A stretch of 64,000 bases of DNA from NCBI GenBank assembly GCA_029964075.1, contig CM057140.1, forward strand, positions 14,712,643 to 14,776,642, in the 5' to 3' direction. How positions within the stretch are numbered: the stretch's first letter is position 1; every line of letters starts with the position of its first letter. Origin of the DNA: Patiria pectinifera (Eukaryota > Echinodermata > Asteroidea > Valvatida > Asterinidae). The notes below the pieces were generated by a model. The model ran no database searches and was not told the DNA's origin. It saw only the letters and a program-made list of their open reading frames with translations. Positions 11,901 to 24,518 of this stretch are shown piece by piece. A program made the position numbers and the translations under genes.

Positions 11901-14900
11901 ATTCACATCCCCAAAAGTCTTGTGTTGTACATCAGTGTCACAAGTCGATCACAAGTTGTGCCGTCTCAAACCAACTCACACACTATTCATATGAAGTCCG
12001 ACAAAAAAATTTGTTGTCTTCATCCCGTATTATTTATTATGTAATTATATATTTTTCTTTTTTTGTTGACAAATTTTTTTGTATAGATGATAAAAGTGAA
12101 ACAACTGATGGTTGAAACTCTCCTGAGCGTGACGAATGAAGAGATGAGGTTGGTTGCAGAAGAGGTTTACAAGAGAGCCAAGTTTAAGGCTAAACAAGGT
12201 AGGTATATGGTTGTGCAATATGAAGAAAATTATCCTTTTCAAATATTTTGGGCTGTGCAGCATGCAACACAGAATTTATTGTCAAACTTTGTTTTTCTTT
12301 TGCCAAGTACAGAAATTTATTACTGTTCAATATTTCACGTGCTCAATTTCTTTCTTTTTCAAATTTACCCAGATTTACTTGGTTTACTTTGGTTTAAATT
12401 TGTCACAAAACTATTGGAAATGAGAGTTCCAATAAAAATTATTATTGTTTCCAGTCGGTCACTTTATTCTTTTCCATTAAAAAATATAGTGCTTTGGTCA
12501 TGGCTTGAAAATATAAAGTTTGTTTACATCACCATTCTTAGCCAATTGTTAAAGTCCTTTAAATATAGATTTATATTTTTTGAATTAAAATGTGTGCATG
12601 TGAACATTGATTCTGGAAATAGTCTTTGGCTTTCATTTGTCAAGAAAAAAAGACAAGCTGTGCAAGACCCAGTTTTTGTTTTTCTAACATTGATTCTGTT
12701 CTGTTTGAAACGAGGAATAAAGTAAAAAAATGAGTCACAAATCTTGTAAACCCTTCGCATAATCTCTTTTGAATTCCAGAGGTTTATGAAAAAAAACCGC
12801 AATCAATGAAAGTTTTGTATTTCTTATTCTGTATTTCTTTTCAAAGCTTTCTAAATTTCTGTAAATTAAACAAAAACCTTCATTGCTTACAATTTTTCTC
12901 ATCAAAATCGCATGAAAATTCAGGAATCGCAACAGACAGAAATGAAATACTTTACAATGTTACCATTTTGCAGATCCAATTTAAATGGATTTCCAAATGA
13001 CTAACCAGCTTTTACAGGTTTTTAAACTCTTTGACGCCTCCTCCACTGGTCTGCTCAAGTATGTATGCACTGTATTGATGACGCTGCCGACTTTTTGTAG
13101 CCTTTTTGAGACCGTTTTCGAGACCATTTCTCTAACCGCTGTTACCGTACATTGTCATGTGACACACTAAAGCCCAGAGCAAGATCTTGTCAGTGTCCAG
13201 CTCGTCCGCACTGGCTTCCATCTCCAAGCTCGGTGAGTACCGGTTATTTTTTGGATTGCGTGTTGCCCGTTCCGTAAAGCGCCCTCTCTACTGAAAGTAT
13301 GGCAGGCAAGATGCAGCATCGTCCAGAATTTATTAAAAATATGCCAGCAGTGGCAATTAGTATGTTTTGGAAGTAGCACATACATGTATGAAGTCTTTGC
13401 ATTCTTGCCTGCCAAAGTCTTGTTTAAAATTGACAGAGGGCGCTTTGGAAATGCGGGGTGACATGCTTAGTGAAGCTGCTTTCTAGGGTTTTGAAAATGT
13501 CTCTAACAATCATTTGTATTTGGCATATTTGGCTGTTTGAAAATCTAACGTATAAAGCTTGTTTTTACAAAAATAACATTCATATTTGTCGCCTTTTTTT
13601 TTCTTCAAGAAGACAGATTTATAAGTAAGCCTGGTCAATCATGCTCTTCAGATGCTGGAAGACTATTGAAAAAATAATGAAATGTCAAACATAACTTTAA
13701 ATATATGACCAATACCTTATGAAACTGTGAATCACAATAAAGATTAAAATCAAATTTCAAATAAAATGCGCAAGGTTAACGCAACATAGACCTCACAGCA
13801 AACAAAAAGGCCTTTTGTTCCAAGACATCATGAAACAGCTGCTCTGCAGTATTGACGACAGAAAACCATTCTTGTTCTTAAAGCAATATGTGTTTTTTCT
13901 TCCCTATCAGGAGGACTGACGTCTTACGGCACGGACAGCGATGACAGCGGATCGGAGGAGGAGGAGGATAAGGAGGAGGTAGACAGTGACGAGGAGCTAC
14001 ATATACGCATCAGAGAGAAGACTCGAGCCTGGTCTATGCGGAAACGAGAAGGTGAGGCCAAGACTGTCACAAGACAATCACAAGCTTATCATGAGTCAAT
14101 CACAAGTCTATCGTGAGTCCATCACCAGTCCATCACAAAAAAACTCATCTGTCAGATCCCCCCAAAAACCAAGTCAATCACAAGTCCATCACAAGTCCAT
14201 CACAAGTCCATCACAAGCAATCACAAGTTCATCACAAGTCAATCACAAGTCAAATCACAAGTCCACCACAAGGCAATCACCAGTCCATCACAAGTCAGTC
14301 ACAAGTCAAATCACAAGTCCATCATAATTCAAATCACAAGTAAATCGCAAGTGGAATCACAAGTCAATCATAATTAAAATCATCAGTCAAATCTTAAGTC
14401 TACGCAAGTCAAATTGCAGTTAATGGAAAGAACAATTACAAAAAAAATGCCTTTGTCATAATTTAATTGAAATGTTTCTTTTTGCAGAGGAGGAAGAATC
14501 TGAAGAAGAGGAAGGTGATGAAGAAGATAAGAAGAGTGAGGTCAAACAAGAGGTGGCCTCTCCGGTACGAGAGGATGCCAAACAAGGAAAGGAGAGCAAG
14601 TCAAGTCCGGCCGCAGACTCCAAGCCTTCTGTTACTGCCAAGACCAGCGATACGGTGAAAGAGAAGAAGCGAAAGCGCAGAAGAAGCAGCAGCAGCAGCG
14701 GCAGCGATTCAGGCAGCAGCAGCAGCTCAGATAGTAGCAGCTACAGCAGCAGCAGCACAAGCAGCTCGTCGCGCAGTCGCAGCCGGTCGCGTAGCAAAGA
14801 GCGGCATAGACACAGGAACCGATCGCGCAGCAGATCTAAAAGCAGAGAACGAAAACGTTCTAGGTCCCGAGAGCGGCGGCGTAAAGAACGCTCGCCGACC

Positions 14901-15533
14901 CCAGAAAGAAAAAGGCATAGAAGCCGAGAACGGGAGCGGCGGAGAAGTCGTGATCGCGACAGAAGTAGATCTCGTTCTTCTGGTCGAGAGAAATCGCGCC
15001 GCCGCTCTGAGCACCATGAAAGTGAGAGTAAGCGGCGAGAGTCGCACCGAAGTTCTCACAGAAGCCCCACCCCTAAATCCAGTAGGAAACACAAAAGCAG
15101 CAGCAGCCGCAGAAAGCGCGAGGACTCAGAGGACGAGACGCGCGATCGCGACAGCTCCTCAAGTCGAAGCACGTCCAAATCTAGTTCCAAGCGTAAAAAG
15201 CGAAGCAAAACAAGCGGGCAGGACAAGATCAAGAAGGAGAAAAGCGATCACAGCAGGTCGAACGAGAACAGCAAGTCCAGGGACTCGGAGAAGCGAAGCC
15301 GGGACAAGAAGGAACGACGGAAGCGATCCAGGTCGCGATCGCCTGAGCACAAATCCTCGAGAAGTCGCAGGGAGAAATCTCGATCCAGGAGCTCCGAGAG
15401 GAAATCAGATCGTCGTAAACGGAGGAGGGAGAGGTCAGAGAGGTCAGAGTCCAGGGAGGGGTCACTCGAAAGGTCACATAAGAGCAGCTCCGGTAAGAGG
15501 TCTGGTCGAGAACACAGGAATAGCACCAGATAA
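8936..15533 (+). CDS. PNISR: PNISR, PNN-interacting serine/arginine-rich protein
   Basis: Ten coding exons: 8936-8999, 9690-9902, 9996-10588, 10689-10935, 11270-11469, 11730-11891, 12087-12198, 13173-13232, 13911-14051 and 14488-15533. All phases agree and give 945 residues; the human protein is 805. The start gives MWPAHGGQWGAQAQQHY, like the MWDQGGQPWQQW start of vertebrate PNISR. Next come GTDWAALAQEWIRQR (about 22-36), a Pro/His-rich stretch to about 290, then DAIKRKLLPAWIREGLDSME (about 373-392) with a charged coiled coil. A conserved helix VKQLMVETLLSVTNEEM lies near residue 498, then SSALASISKLGGLTSYG and an acidic tract. Residues from about 658 to the end form an SR domain. PNISR is a nuclear-speckle protein that binds pinin and is linked to mRNA splicing. 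Exon 3 has a weak donor (GTCAGC). The acceptor at 13172 is the least certain boundary. Confidence 0.93.
9850..9862. promoter_or_regulatory. RFX X-box-like palindrome in PNISR exon 2
   Basis: GTTGCCTGGCAAC is a perfect palindrome around one base and fits the RFX X-box half-sites. It is coding sequence (PLPGNH), so it may be chance. RFX factors drive ciliary genes such as ARMC2, whose promoter lies 2.9 kb away. Confidence 0.3.
10320..10333. promoter_or_regulatory. X-box-like site in PNISR exon 3
   Basis: GTAACCAAGGCAAC matches the RFX consensus (two half-sites, two-base spacer). It encodes part of GNQGNQG, a repetitive stretch that could create the motif by chance. Confidence 0.25.
12199..13172 (+). 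other. PNISR intron 7, no gene seen
   Basis: About 970 bases, strongly AT-rich. Its open frames are intronic read-through. No repeat or RNA gene was recognised. Confidence 0.6.
14080..14470 (+). mobile_element. CACAAG-family MITE/minisatellite in last PNISR intron (copy 2)
   Basis: Roughly 30 units of CACAAGTCNATCA and variants are followed by the family core AATGCCTTTGTCATAATTTA at about 14448. The core ends some 15-20 bases before the acceptor of the last PNISR exon (14487). It is spliced out; no coding claim is made for the repeated frames. Confidence 0.75.
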
Positions 15534-16027
15534 AGGTGGATAAGGTTTGATCTCTTTTACCTGTTTGTCTGTCCGTTCAACACCCATCATAAGAGCTATC
15601 AGGTTTTTAGGCTTTTGACCTAACATTTTAGACATAGATTGGAGCTTGTGATCGATCTGCTTGTATTCTGACTGAATCCTTTGCTAACTTTATCCAAAAG
15701 TGAGATCGACCATTTCTTTCAAGAAAAAAATGTGGCTGCCACTTTTATTTCAAATCCTGGAAATCTCTGGCTCAATCTTTGATGTACATGAGACACGACT
15801 CGATGTTCAAGTCTTTATTTGTTTCCAGATCTAATTGTTCTCTTTATCCTGGTGTTTGATTTCAGATTATCCAACTCTGGCTGGATTGTCTTTGTAAGAA
15901 GATTTCCAACTGCCTAGGTAAATATTTAATGAGCAAAGTGGCAGGTCTAGGAAAAAAGGAAAGAGAATTCGCTACTTGTTTCAACAAATTGCAATAATTA
16001 TTTTTAGAATCTGCTTGGTCCCTTAAT

Positions 16028-16394
16028 CCAAAAAAAAAAGTCTCCGGTTTCTGGTATGGAGCTTGCCCAAAAAGTGGTGCGGCGACGCGGCTTTTTTTTT
16101 TTTTTACCTGATTTTTTTGCTTCAAATGTGTGCTGATGACTGCAAATGGTGCCCGACTAAACTTAGTGCAAATATATGGCAGTCCAGAGAGGCCACATAA
16201 AGCTTATTCTCGACCATAACCCAATCTAAAAACACGTTAAAATTGTGCAGCAGCAGGATTCCAGTCAAACCAGTGAGTTTGGCGGTTTTGAGACATCATC
16301 TTTCATTGAAAAAAAACCTTTTCATTTTGCCGACGCGCATGGCTACGGCGACGCGCGCGCATACCAGAAACCAGAGACTTTTTTTTTTTTGGCC
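16028..16394. mobile_element. Harbinger-like MITE, copy A
   Basis: Inverted termini read AAAAGTCTCCGGTTTCTGGT and, at the other end, ACCAGAAACCAGAGACTTTT. Sub-terminal CGACGCGCATGGCTACGGCG lies on one side and GTGGTGCGGCGACGCGGC on the other. A second copy is at 57768-58134 in the opposite orientation. The left terminus (ATCC rather than GGCC) is damaged. It lies in the presumed PNISR 3' UTR. Confidence 0.7.
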
Positions 16395-17059
16395 TTCACT
16401 GATTTTTCCTTTTTTTCACTTAACAAAAACTGTTGTTGCTTAATAGAAAAGGGTCAGTCTGCCAACTACACAAAATCTGTTTTCCGGTGGAAATTTGTGG
16501 CTCAGAGAAAACATGTTTTCAGCCAAAGTTCGTTAGATGTGTATTGCTTAAGACAAGTGTCTCATTGGTGTTTGTTGCTCAGCGCAAAGACTTCCGCTAA
16601 GCAGACAAAGTCAATTTGCTGAACCTGAAATTTGGATTTGAATTACTTGCCGTCCTCTTTCCTGCAATTCTAGATCTGCCATGGAGTTATTGGTTAGCGA
16701 TTGTTCCTTGTACAAACTAGCTTACCAGAGGAGTGTTTTGGAGAATAAATTGGAACGTATTTGTTTTGTTTTGGGCATTGTTTTCAGATTTCCGGTTCAA
16801 ATTAATGAGTATCCACCACTACGTATTTATGTATGCCTTGGAAAGATCTTACATTTTATCAAGTTTGTTAATGTGAAAACAATTCGAATTAAGTTATCAC
16901 ATTTTTATAGAGCCTGCATCTTCACTGCAAATAATATGAGCATTTGGAATTTTATGGAATGTAGAATGTTAATGCATAATTATCCTAAACGATTTTTTCC
17001 ATAAAGTAAAAAAATTCTTAAGTGTCATTGCATTTTTTGTACAATAATGTAATAAGGGC

Positions 17060-17580
17060 ATTACAGTGGACTCTCGGGTTCCTCAGGACTACCCTGCTCA
17101 ATCCAACAGAATCCCACGGTTACTTCCTGCTCAATCCAACAGAATCCAACCGTACCTAATTTTAAGTTGTCTGCTGGATCCAACAGAGTCCAACTTGGCG
17201 TTATTTTTCGGTACCCAACAGTGATGTAGTCGAGACCATCACAAGACCAGACACAAGACCAGTTGCAAAGCAAGCACAAGACCATACACAAGGCCAGCCA
17301 CAAGTAACAAATCACTAAAAATGACATAGGGAATGCCTTTTGATGCAGTTCATTTGAATAGCTTGTATTTGAATGAAGGCTGGAGGTCTTGTGTGGGTCT
17401 TGTGATGGTGTTGTGAAGGTCTTGTGAAGGTCTTGCAGCGTCTCGACTACAACCCTGGTACCCAACAGAATCCAACTCTGAATATATACCTGTACATTTG
17501 TACAAGGGGTTTACTGCCAATCCAACAGGCTCCAACAGGTTGATGATAAAGTTGGATCCTGTTGGATTCAGCAGGGTTAG
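17060..17580. repeat. Degenerate ATCCAACAGAATCCAAC repeats
   Basis: The words CCAACAGAATCC and CCAACAGRCTCCAAC recur about eight times with irregular spacing on both sides of the MITE at 17222-17456. Confidence 0.6.
17222..17456. mobile_element. CACAAG-family MITE (copy 3) with target duplication
   Basis: The inverted termini are TGATGTAGTCGAGACC on the left and, reverse complemented, AGGGTTGTAGTCGAGACG on the right. The inside has CACAAGACCAG repeats and the family core (GGGAATGCCTTTTGATGCAG). It is flanked on both sides by GGTACCCAACAG (17210-17221 and 17457-17468), best read as a target-site duplication. It interrupts a region built of ATCCAACAGAATCCAAC repeats (17060-17580). Confidence 0.75.
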
Positions 17581-18390
17581 GGTTACAAATTCAGCCAGAC
17601 CTAGCAAAAAGGTTTGTTATATCAGAATGCTGTATTAAGAGGAGTGCCAGTCCCATTCACTGTGCACATGAAGCACCGTCGGGACCAAGGCTATATGTTT
17701 GCTATAACCAGAATTGTATTAACAGTTTTTGTACTGACGAGAGTCGACTGTAGCTCCTTTTGTTTTGAACTCGCCTAAACAACTGGCAAAATGCTGCCCT
17801 AATGTTTTCAGAATTAACTTGACAGTCGGCAGTGATACCATGTAGAATATCGGCAGGATTCATTTTATATGCATGCATGTTATTAATTTATGAGGGAATT
17901 TGTATACAAAACACACAACTTGAAAAAACGAAGATGGCGACAATGCCATAGAACGTAGAAGAAACAGTTTGGAATTTCTTTATGTCAAAAAAAACATTGT
18001 CTTTGTTACAAATATGCATGATGATGGACTTTTGTCATTGTAATTTCTATGATGCTGAAGAAAGCTGGGCATGGTTGCGCTCCGAACAACTCTGAAGTTG
18101 GTTACGATTATACATCATTGCTTTCTTAAATGAATTTGACTAAAGGGTTAAAGAGGAATAACATCTGCATGCAAGAAATGTGGCGCCAAAAATCAACTTA
18201 ATTATGGGAGAATGTTCTGCCACACATTGTTAGGTGATAGTGTCATGTTTTTTTCTGTATTTGATTAATTTTATTTGGAAAACAGTGGCAAAATATTCGA
18301 ACTGTTCATTATTTGTACATTAGTTTTTGTACAGTCTAGCAAAATGTTGTTGAAAGGAACAGCCTGAGAGTGATGTCAATGCATTCATGT

Positions 18391-18396
18391 AATAAA
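18391..18396 (+). terminator. Candidate polyadenylation signal (AATAAA)
   Basis: AATAAA followed within 40 bases by T-rich then TTTGTGTCC-type GT-rich sequence, downstream of PNISR with no intervening gene. Confidence 0.45.
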
Positions 18397-18410
18397 GTTT
18401 TTTTTAATTC

Positions 18411-21400
18411 GAAATTGAGACTTTGTGTCCATCGTGTTTATCTTTTATGATTGCGACCGGACCCTGGTTATAATACTTTACTGATTTTGGGTGTTAAAGG
18501 TTATGAATCAATAATTTATATGTTGGGGCCAAGGGGGGGGGAAGGGAGTGTTTTCTGTAGCAGAGATGAACTACACTAGAATTCCTCATTCTGGATTGTT
18601 TTGTTGAGAATTTTTTTGGGGGGAGAGGGGTGGTGGTGGTGGGAGGAAGGGGGGGGGGGTGGGGTAAGCTATCCTACGCCCTGCCCCATATGCACAACAT
18701 GCATCTTTTTAAAAAGCCTTTTTAAATGGTCGAATGCCTCAAATGCCACTTGATGAAAAAGACTGTCAGACTCGCCCAGGTTTGCACCTTCCCAATTTCT
18801 GAACCAAGGAAATGGGAATTTTTATACAACAGGCATGCTACTTTTCCTTGGATCAGCTGATTTCCTCTTTTTTTATTCTCATTTCTGCCATTCAAAATTG
18901 AAAATCACTGTACAAAGTCTTCTGACTTCAGGAATTTCCTCTTTTTTGGTGAATTTACAGTTGCATGCCTGATACAATGTAAATTCACAAATTCAATATT
19001 AAATTTACCTCTCGCCAATGAAAAAGTTGATCCCTTGGTGCTTGTTTGGGAACTTATTTGGCCGTTGCACTCACAAGCTTAGTCTTTTTCAAAAATTGGC
19101 TTTTTCGGCAAAATCTTGGGGATTACGTAATATTGATGTTTACCTACGGTTGAAAGAGGGCGCCCTATTGATTTTTCCGCGAGTTGGCTGTTTACATTTT
19201 GTATTTTTTCATCGACCGCGCGCTTTCAACGTAAGCTGGCTGGTACCTAGTGTCCCTCCATGATGTATGTGTGAAAAATGCAGATAGGCGACTGACTTTA
19301 TTGATCGTTTGACAAAAACTTGAAGCTCGCTGCGACAAATTTTACGTGTTGAATGCTCAAAAAAAGTGTCCAGCATTTAACCGTTTCAGGCAAAAGTATT
19401 GAGGTTTTTACATTGACAGCCAACTGCCCATGAAAAGGTAAGTTATATTCGCTCTCTTTTTTCTCAAAATTTCATAATTAGGCCTACATGTACCTGTTGT
19501 TTTGAAATTGAATGTTTTTTTTTCATTTTGTTTTGGCAGTGGACAGGTGGATATTTAGCCGGAGACGGCAAACCTTTAGTAAACGCTGGCTTGCCGGATA
19601 TGCACTGAACATGCGCATTAACTGTTTTTTTGTACTTTGCCAGCGGGGATCGAACCCGGATCTTCACGCTCATGAGATCCGTTGCTTATCCACTACTAGG
19701 GCACAGGTGCTACACAACCATTGGTAATATATCTTATAATTCAGCCCTATAGAGAGTACAGCGCCCTCTGTTGATAGGGATTGCCACCGGCAATATATCC
19801 ACTAGGCCTATCTTTTGGTTTTGTACACATTTTCGTTTGTCATGTTTGTCAAATTTTTGTGAGTTTGCATAAATTGTATAAATTCGTTTCTGGAACAAAT
19901 GGAAGAATGGGAAAGATTCCCATATCTGGCCATCACTAATTGTTCCCTTTAGTGACCTATCAGTATCAGCCATCAGAAAATGATGATATGCCCTAAAATA
20001 AAATATAAAAAAGTCAAATTTAGCAGGGAAGAAAACACTTACTTACAAATTTTCAGATATCAGTTCCATTACTTTGCACAGGATGACAAGCATGACAAGT
20101 GATGGCCAGATGAGATATGGGAATCTTTCCGAAGAATTCAGTGTCCGCCCGTACAATATCCTCAAAGAACAAATTATGTTTAAAATATCTAATATTATGA
20201 TTTTCTTTGTAATAGGTAGCAATAAAAAAACCACACTAAAAAAAAATAAACCCTTTAAATAGCTTCATAGCTTTATAAACAGATTACCAAAAAATTTACA
20301 ACAAAAATTTGTTGTTGAGATAATAATAGTGGATACAAATGTATTTGGCTTTCTTTCAGTTTTAGTCAACAAAATTTAGCCGGCAGATCGTACAGCGCCC
20401 TCTTTGACGCGTATGGCCTATATTATAACCATGATAACGTATTAAATTACCAGTAATACTACCATTTTTCAAGGAGCATGTGCGGACGAGTGGATAGCAT
20501 AACTAACTCGTCAGTGACAGATCCCAGGCTTTAGTCGCTGTCGATGCCGTGCCCAATCATCATTTAAAAAAATTGTTCATCCCAAAAAGTAAGAATGTTC
20601 TATCATTTTAAATTGACTCCTACATTTAATTGCAGAGTTTTTCTGACTCGTGGCTCTGGAGTTTTATTTTAAAGCGGAATATTATACGAAAATGTTAACA
20701 TGTACGGTCTGATTCTCGTCAGTCACAACCAATGTTGGCGCGGAACCAGACTAATTTGTCGCAGTAAAAATGTCTATGTCCCAATAAAACAGTCAAGTAC
20801 TGCGCATGTTCAGTGCTGTGCCGGCTTTAAAATATTGTTAGAATTCTTCCCGAACTACATGTAAGTATATTGAGCACTGTGTGGACAGTGTATTTTTTAA
20901 TTCCTCCGTCATTGAATGTCCTCACACTTGCAAGTTGACTTCTTGGGAATTCCGTCCATATTTTGGGCACAAGAACAAAGCAACATGCTTTGAATTTCTG
21001 CCCCGTGGCTGTGTTAAGTGTAAGCTTACTAAGCAGCAAGATGGCACATGTTACACTGTGACATTGGACGCAGGTCAGATGAGAATGGTGAACCTGCTTA
21101 CAACTTACAAGTCAACTGTATTCATTATGATATGAATACCCGGTCAGTTCTTGCCTTAAGGGACGTACATGTAGCCTCGAAGGGTATCATGAATGCATTC
21201 ATGCCAGCTCCCGGCTATTTTTAGAAATAGGCCTCTAGAATACAAATTATTAATTTTGAGAAAAAAACGAAAAATTCAGCCTGCTCTTGTGATTTCTTGT
21301 GTTAAAAATCTATCCTCAACAGTTCAATTAGACCGATAAAAAAAAATTTAAAAAAAATTTGTTGTCCGTTTTTGTTTTTTAAATGAAGGAGGGCATTTCC

Positions 21401-24128
21401 ACCCCCCTCCCCCCACAAGATGGCAAACTTTCCAAGATGGCAGATTGATTTTTCCATTCTCGACTCTTTTTCTGTCACAAAATTATGTCAAAAAAGGCGT
21501 AACCCTATATTTACATACTGGTACATTTCTACCGGAAACAAATAAGACTATACATGTATTTGCAAATATGTATTGCAAATGTGTGAATAAAAAAAAAGGA
21601 GGCGGGCGGGAAAAAGGAAATGGGCGGGGACGAGAAACTGATTAATTTTTTTTTTACTTGGCCTTGCTTGAAGCATATGCAATAACTAACTTAACTTCAC
21701 CTCACAACCTCAGGAAAAAAAGAAGAAAAACCTGCCATGATAAGTTATGTGATAGACTTGGTCTTGGGTAAACAAATGTTAACATTTGAATGATGAAGTC
21801 ATTGTACATGTATTATTCTTTTGTAGACGATTATGGAGAGTGTAGCTGATCATATTGTGAAGATATCCATAAATAAAGGTCAATCCTTTCTATTTCATTT
21901 AGTTGGTAAATATTTCTGAGAAAAAAACCTGTGACTGCTTGTCATATTGGAATGATAAAAAAGTATGCTACGTAACATAAATTTGAGATAAGGTTTCATA
22001 TTCCTGTGAAACCTTATCAAAAGTATATCATGTAATTTATCATTTAAAATAACATATTGAGAGACAGAATCCTCCATTAATTTTTTTCCTTTAAATCTAA
22101 GATTCAATATACAGGTTTTGTTAAATTGACACTACATTCAGCACCTGGTATTTTAAGCAAATTGCGATGAAAAATCAAATTAAAACGCCGGCACAGAAAA
22201 CCTCTCTGAGGTGAATTGACTTTAATATGGATTGGATTTCACCATGTGATACTTCGAGTGTAAACATAGACGATGATGGATCACTCTGAAAATTGACTAT
22301 TCCCGGCAATTCCCGAAGGTTCGCTGTCTTCCATTGTAAATTCATGACTTGCCAATTGGACTAGCCCAGATATCTAGGCACCCTGTTTTTTTATTCATTG
22401 TATTACCGCTAGGGGCTTCATCACAAGGGCTGACTTTATTTTGCAAAACTCATTTTTACCTGGTAAACATGTTTGTTCTAAAAATTCTGCCCATTTTAGC
22501 TTAATAAAGCAGTTCATTTTGCCACCATTTAGACAAAGGAACTTAAAATGTAATTTTCAGTTAGCTGCAAGTTCAGAATGTTTTAGTCATTTTGAAAAGG
22601 CATCTAATATTATCACAGTGATAGTGAGAACCATGAAAGTGCAGTCTTAGAAACATTTGTAATTAAAGTAGCCGCACAAGACAAGGTTTTTACATTTAAT
22701 CTAAAAGTTTTGAGAAAGTCTGTGTGTTGCATAAACAGCAATGCTGCCCTCTGGAAGTAATGCTTTAAGGGTCGTCAACCCTCCCAACGATCGATAAAAA
22801 TCACTCTGTCAAACCTGAGGCAGAAGTCTCCAAAATTTTAAGAAGAAAAAAAAGAAGCCAATTTAAGTGTTGTTCTGGACAGAGCTTGCCTCAGACATTG
22901 CAGTGATGCGACAAATCAAGCAAACAGCTTTGGCAAACTGAGGAGCTGCATAGTGTGTAGATAAATCTCCTCCTCGACTCGCTTCAAATACAACCCCTGG
23001 ATGAGATTGAATTCATTTCACCGAGCGGTTTCCCCAGGCAACCGGCGTTTCCAGGGGGCCACTGTTTGTAATTTTATATCTGAATTCCCTAAAAAGGACT
23101 GGAATAACCAATTCTGTGGCCGTGCCTCGTGAAATCAAATGATTTGTTACTCTCGCCCGACGGGTAAAATTTTGTAAGAAAAACACTCTTGAATTTGGCG
23201 ATCCTAATTTCAGTATATTTTGTCGATAGAATTTCAGGAGTTTGTTTTCAATACTTGCGAAATCAATGCACCAACTGGCGAAATCAATGCACCAACTGTA
23301 TTGTGTTAAAGAAACCTTGCGATCTCCAGAAAAATGAAGTTTTTTAAGTACTGCAGTGTCCTAAATGCAATCATTTTATCATTTATTTGGATCGTTTCTT
23401 TTTACTGCACCTACATTGCAATATTGTCACTAGCATGGCATGAGCATTCACTGTCTCTTTTTGATTGATCGAGTGAAGGCCTTTTGCGTAACTGTCTTTC
23501 AACAGTTTATAACTATGAAGATTGCTGAATACGCACTTAGAAATCAGCACGGCACAGGCTTGATTTGAATATCAAGATGCCAAGAAACAAAACGTTGAGA
23601 TATCCATGGCTATGAATGCGACGGTCTACGATCATCTGCTTATAGAGCTAAGGGCCTATGACTGAGGCAAAGCTAAAAAACATTGATACACCTGGAGTTT
23701 CTTCACAGTGCAATTCCATCCGAGCAAGTCAAGCTGTTGTTTTTCAGAAGTGTCCATTTGCATTGTTGTCACCTGTCTCTGGAAGAGACAGATGGCACAA
23801 ACAACAAATCTTTTGTCTTATCAACAGGTGGCTGTCCTCTTTGTGTGAACTGAAAGCAGGTTAATTATGCTCAGTTGTAATATTTTTTTTTCAAGCGAGG
23901 TAATGAAGTTTATTTTCGTTTTTTGTTGAAATTGTTGTGCAGAAACGTCAACGATTGTGGATGGATGACACATTGGTGATTTGAGCCAAGTTTCAAGACT
24001 TTTGACGCTTGATGTTTGATTCAGTTCTGCTATGAAGACCAACAGCTGAGAAATGCCGACAAAGACTATTTGATTAATTCAGCGGCCAATGATGTAACTC
24101 TGATGCTCCTGTGACTTGTCGCCGAAGC
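18411..24128. other. Intergenic region between PNISR and DPY19L3
   Basis: No gene was recognised. It has G-rich runs (18530-18540, 18615-18665), echinoderm-like GCGCCCTCT words (19760, 20395), a tRNA-like sequence (19630-19710) and a tandem copy of AAATCAATGCACCAACTG at 23260-23300. An open stretch at 20881-21135 lacks an ATG near its start and is not called. Confidence 0.5.
19637..19710 (-). mobile_element. tRNA-like sequence, probably a SINE head or tRNA relic
   Basis: On the minus strand, TAGTGGATAAGC (A-box-like), a palindromic TCATGA at anticodon position and CCGGGTTCGATCCCCG (B box and T arm) appear in tRNA order. The acceptor-stem halves pair poorly and the T stem has a mismatch, so a working tRNA gene is unlikely. 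No SINE tail was recognised. Confidence 0.45.
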
Positions 24129-24518
24129 ATGGCTGACGACAAAGCCCGCCTCCGGAAAGCTAACCCTGACAGCACGGCCACGGGAGACTCCGTCCCGTCT
24201 CCCAAACCATACTCCCTCAAGGACATGGAGACAAACAGCCAGGAGGGTGCTCAGGAGGATGCCCCGCCCAGGGAGAGGAACAGACCCCGCCTCAAGCGTC
24301 GCTACACCTCCAAGGAGGAGTCGTCGACCGACTCCGCCTACAATTCTTCTGACGATGAGGAGCCGGACATCACGGCCGAGGACGGCACCACGCTGCGATG
24401 GTTCTTTGCCTGGGCGACGTTTCTGGTCGGAGTGTCGGTGGCCGGTCTGCTAGGGTATGCGTTTGCCATGTACCTGATCACACTGCATGAGAATCGACTG
24501 TGGTTTAGTAGCATCATG
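24129..24518 (+). CDS. DPY19L3: DPY19L3 alternative first coding exon A
   Basis: A 390-base exon (130 codons, phase 0) ends at a consensus donor (ATCATG/GTAAGT). It encodes an acidic, Ser-rich cytoplasmic tail of about 98 residues with a possible CK2-type patch (SSTDSAYNSSDDEEPD). A first membrane helix follows (WFFAWATFLVGVSVAGLLGY) and then the family motif LHENRLWFSSIM. Joined to the exon at 42282 it continues EVEREISFRTE, exactly as in DPY19L3 of other animals, and gives a 779-residue protein. An upstream GTG at 24111 is in frame, but the ATG at 24129 is the better start. It is 13 kb upstream of exon B, which encodes an equivalent but different N-terminus. It is unlikely to be a dead duplicate, because frame, donor and motif are intact. 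Confidence 0.82.

Larger units (their letters stand above)
15534..18410 (+). other. PNISR: Probable PNISR 3' untranslated region
   Basis: No gene is seen between the PNISR stop and an AATAAA at 18391-18396, which is followed by T-rich and GT-rich sequence typical of a polyadenylation site. An earlier AATAAA at about 16744 could end a shorter transcript. The interval contains a Harbinger-like MITE (16028-16394) and a CACAAG MITE (17222-17456), so a full-length 3' UTR would include both. Extent is inferred. Confidence 0.45.

Noticed and set aside
13986-14343. Repetitive Ser/His/Gln frames after PNISR exon 9
   Set aside because: They arise from the CACAAGTC minisatellite in an intron; the exon ends at a clear donor at 14051.
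14472-15543. Long open frames on other strands and frames over the PNISR SR domain
   Set aside because: They are shadows of a low-complexity Arg/Ser coding region; only the frame continuing from exon 9 in phase 1 is the gene.
19637-19710. Functional tRNA gene (CAT anticodon)
   Set aside because: A- and B-box-like words are present, but the acceptor stem does not pair and the T stem has a mismatch.
20881-21135. Cys-containing open frame of 84 codons
   Set aside because: It has no ATG near its start, no clear splice sites and no recognisable family; kept out as probable chance.
24129-24518. Exon A as a separate DPY19-like gene or pseudogene
   Set aside because: The frame and donor are intact, its phase fits the exon at 42282, and no other family exons lie between it and exon B.
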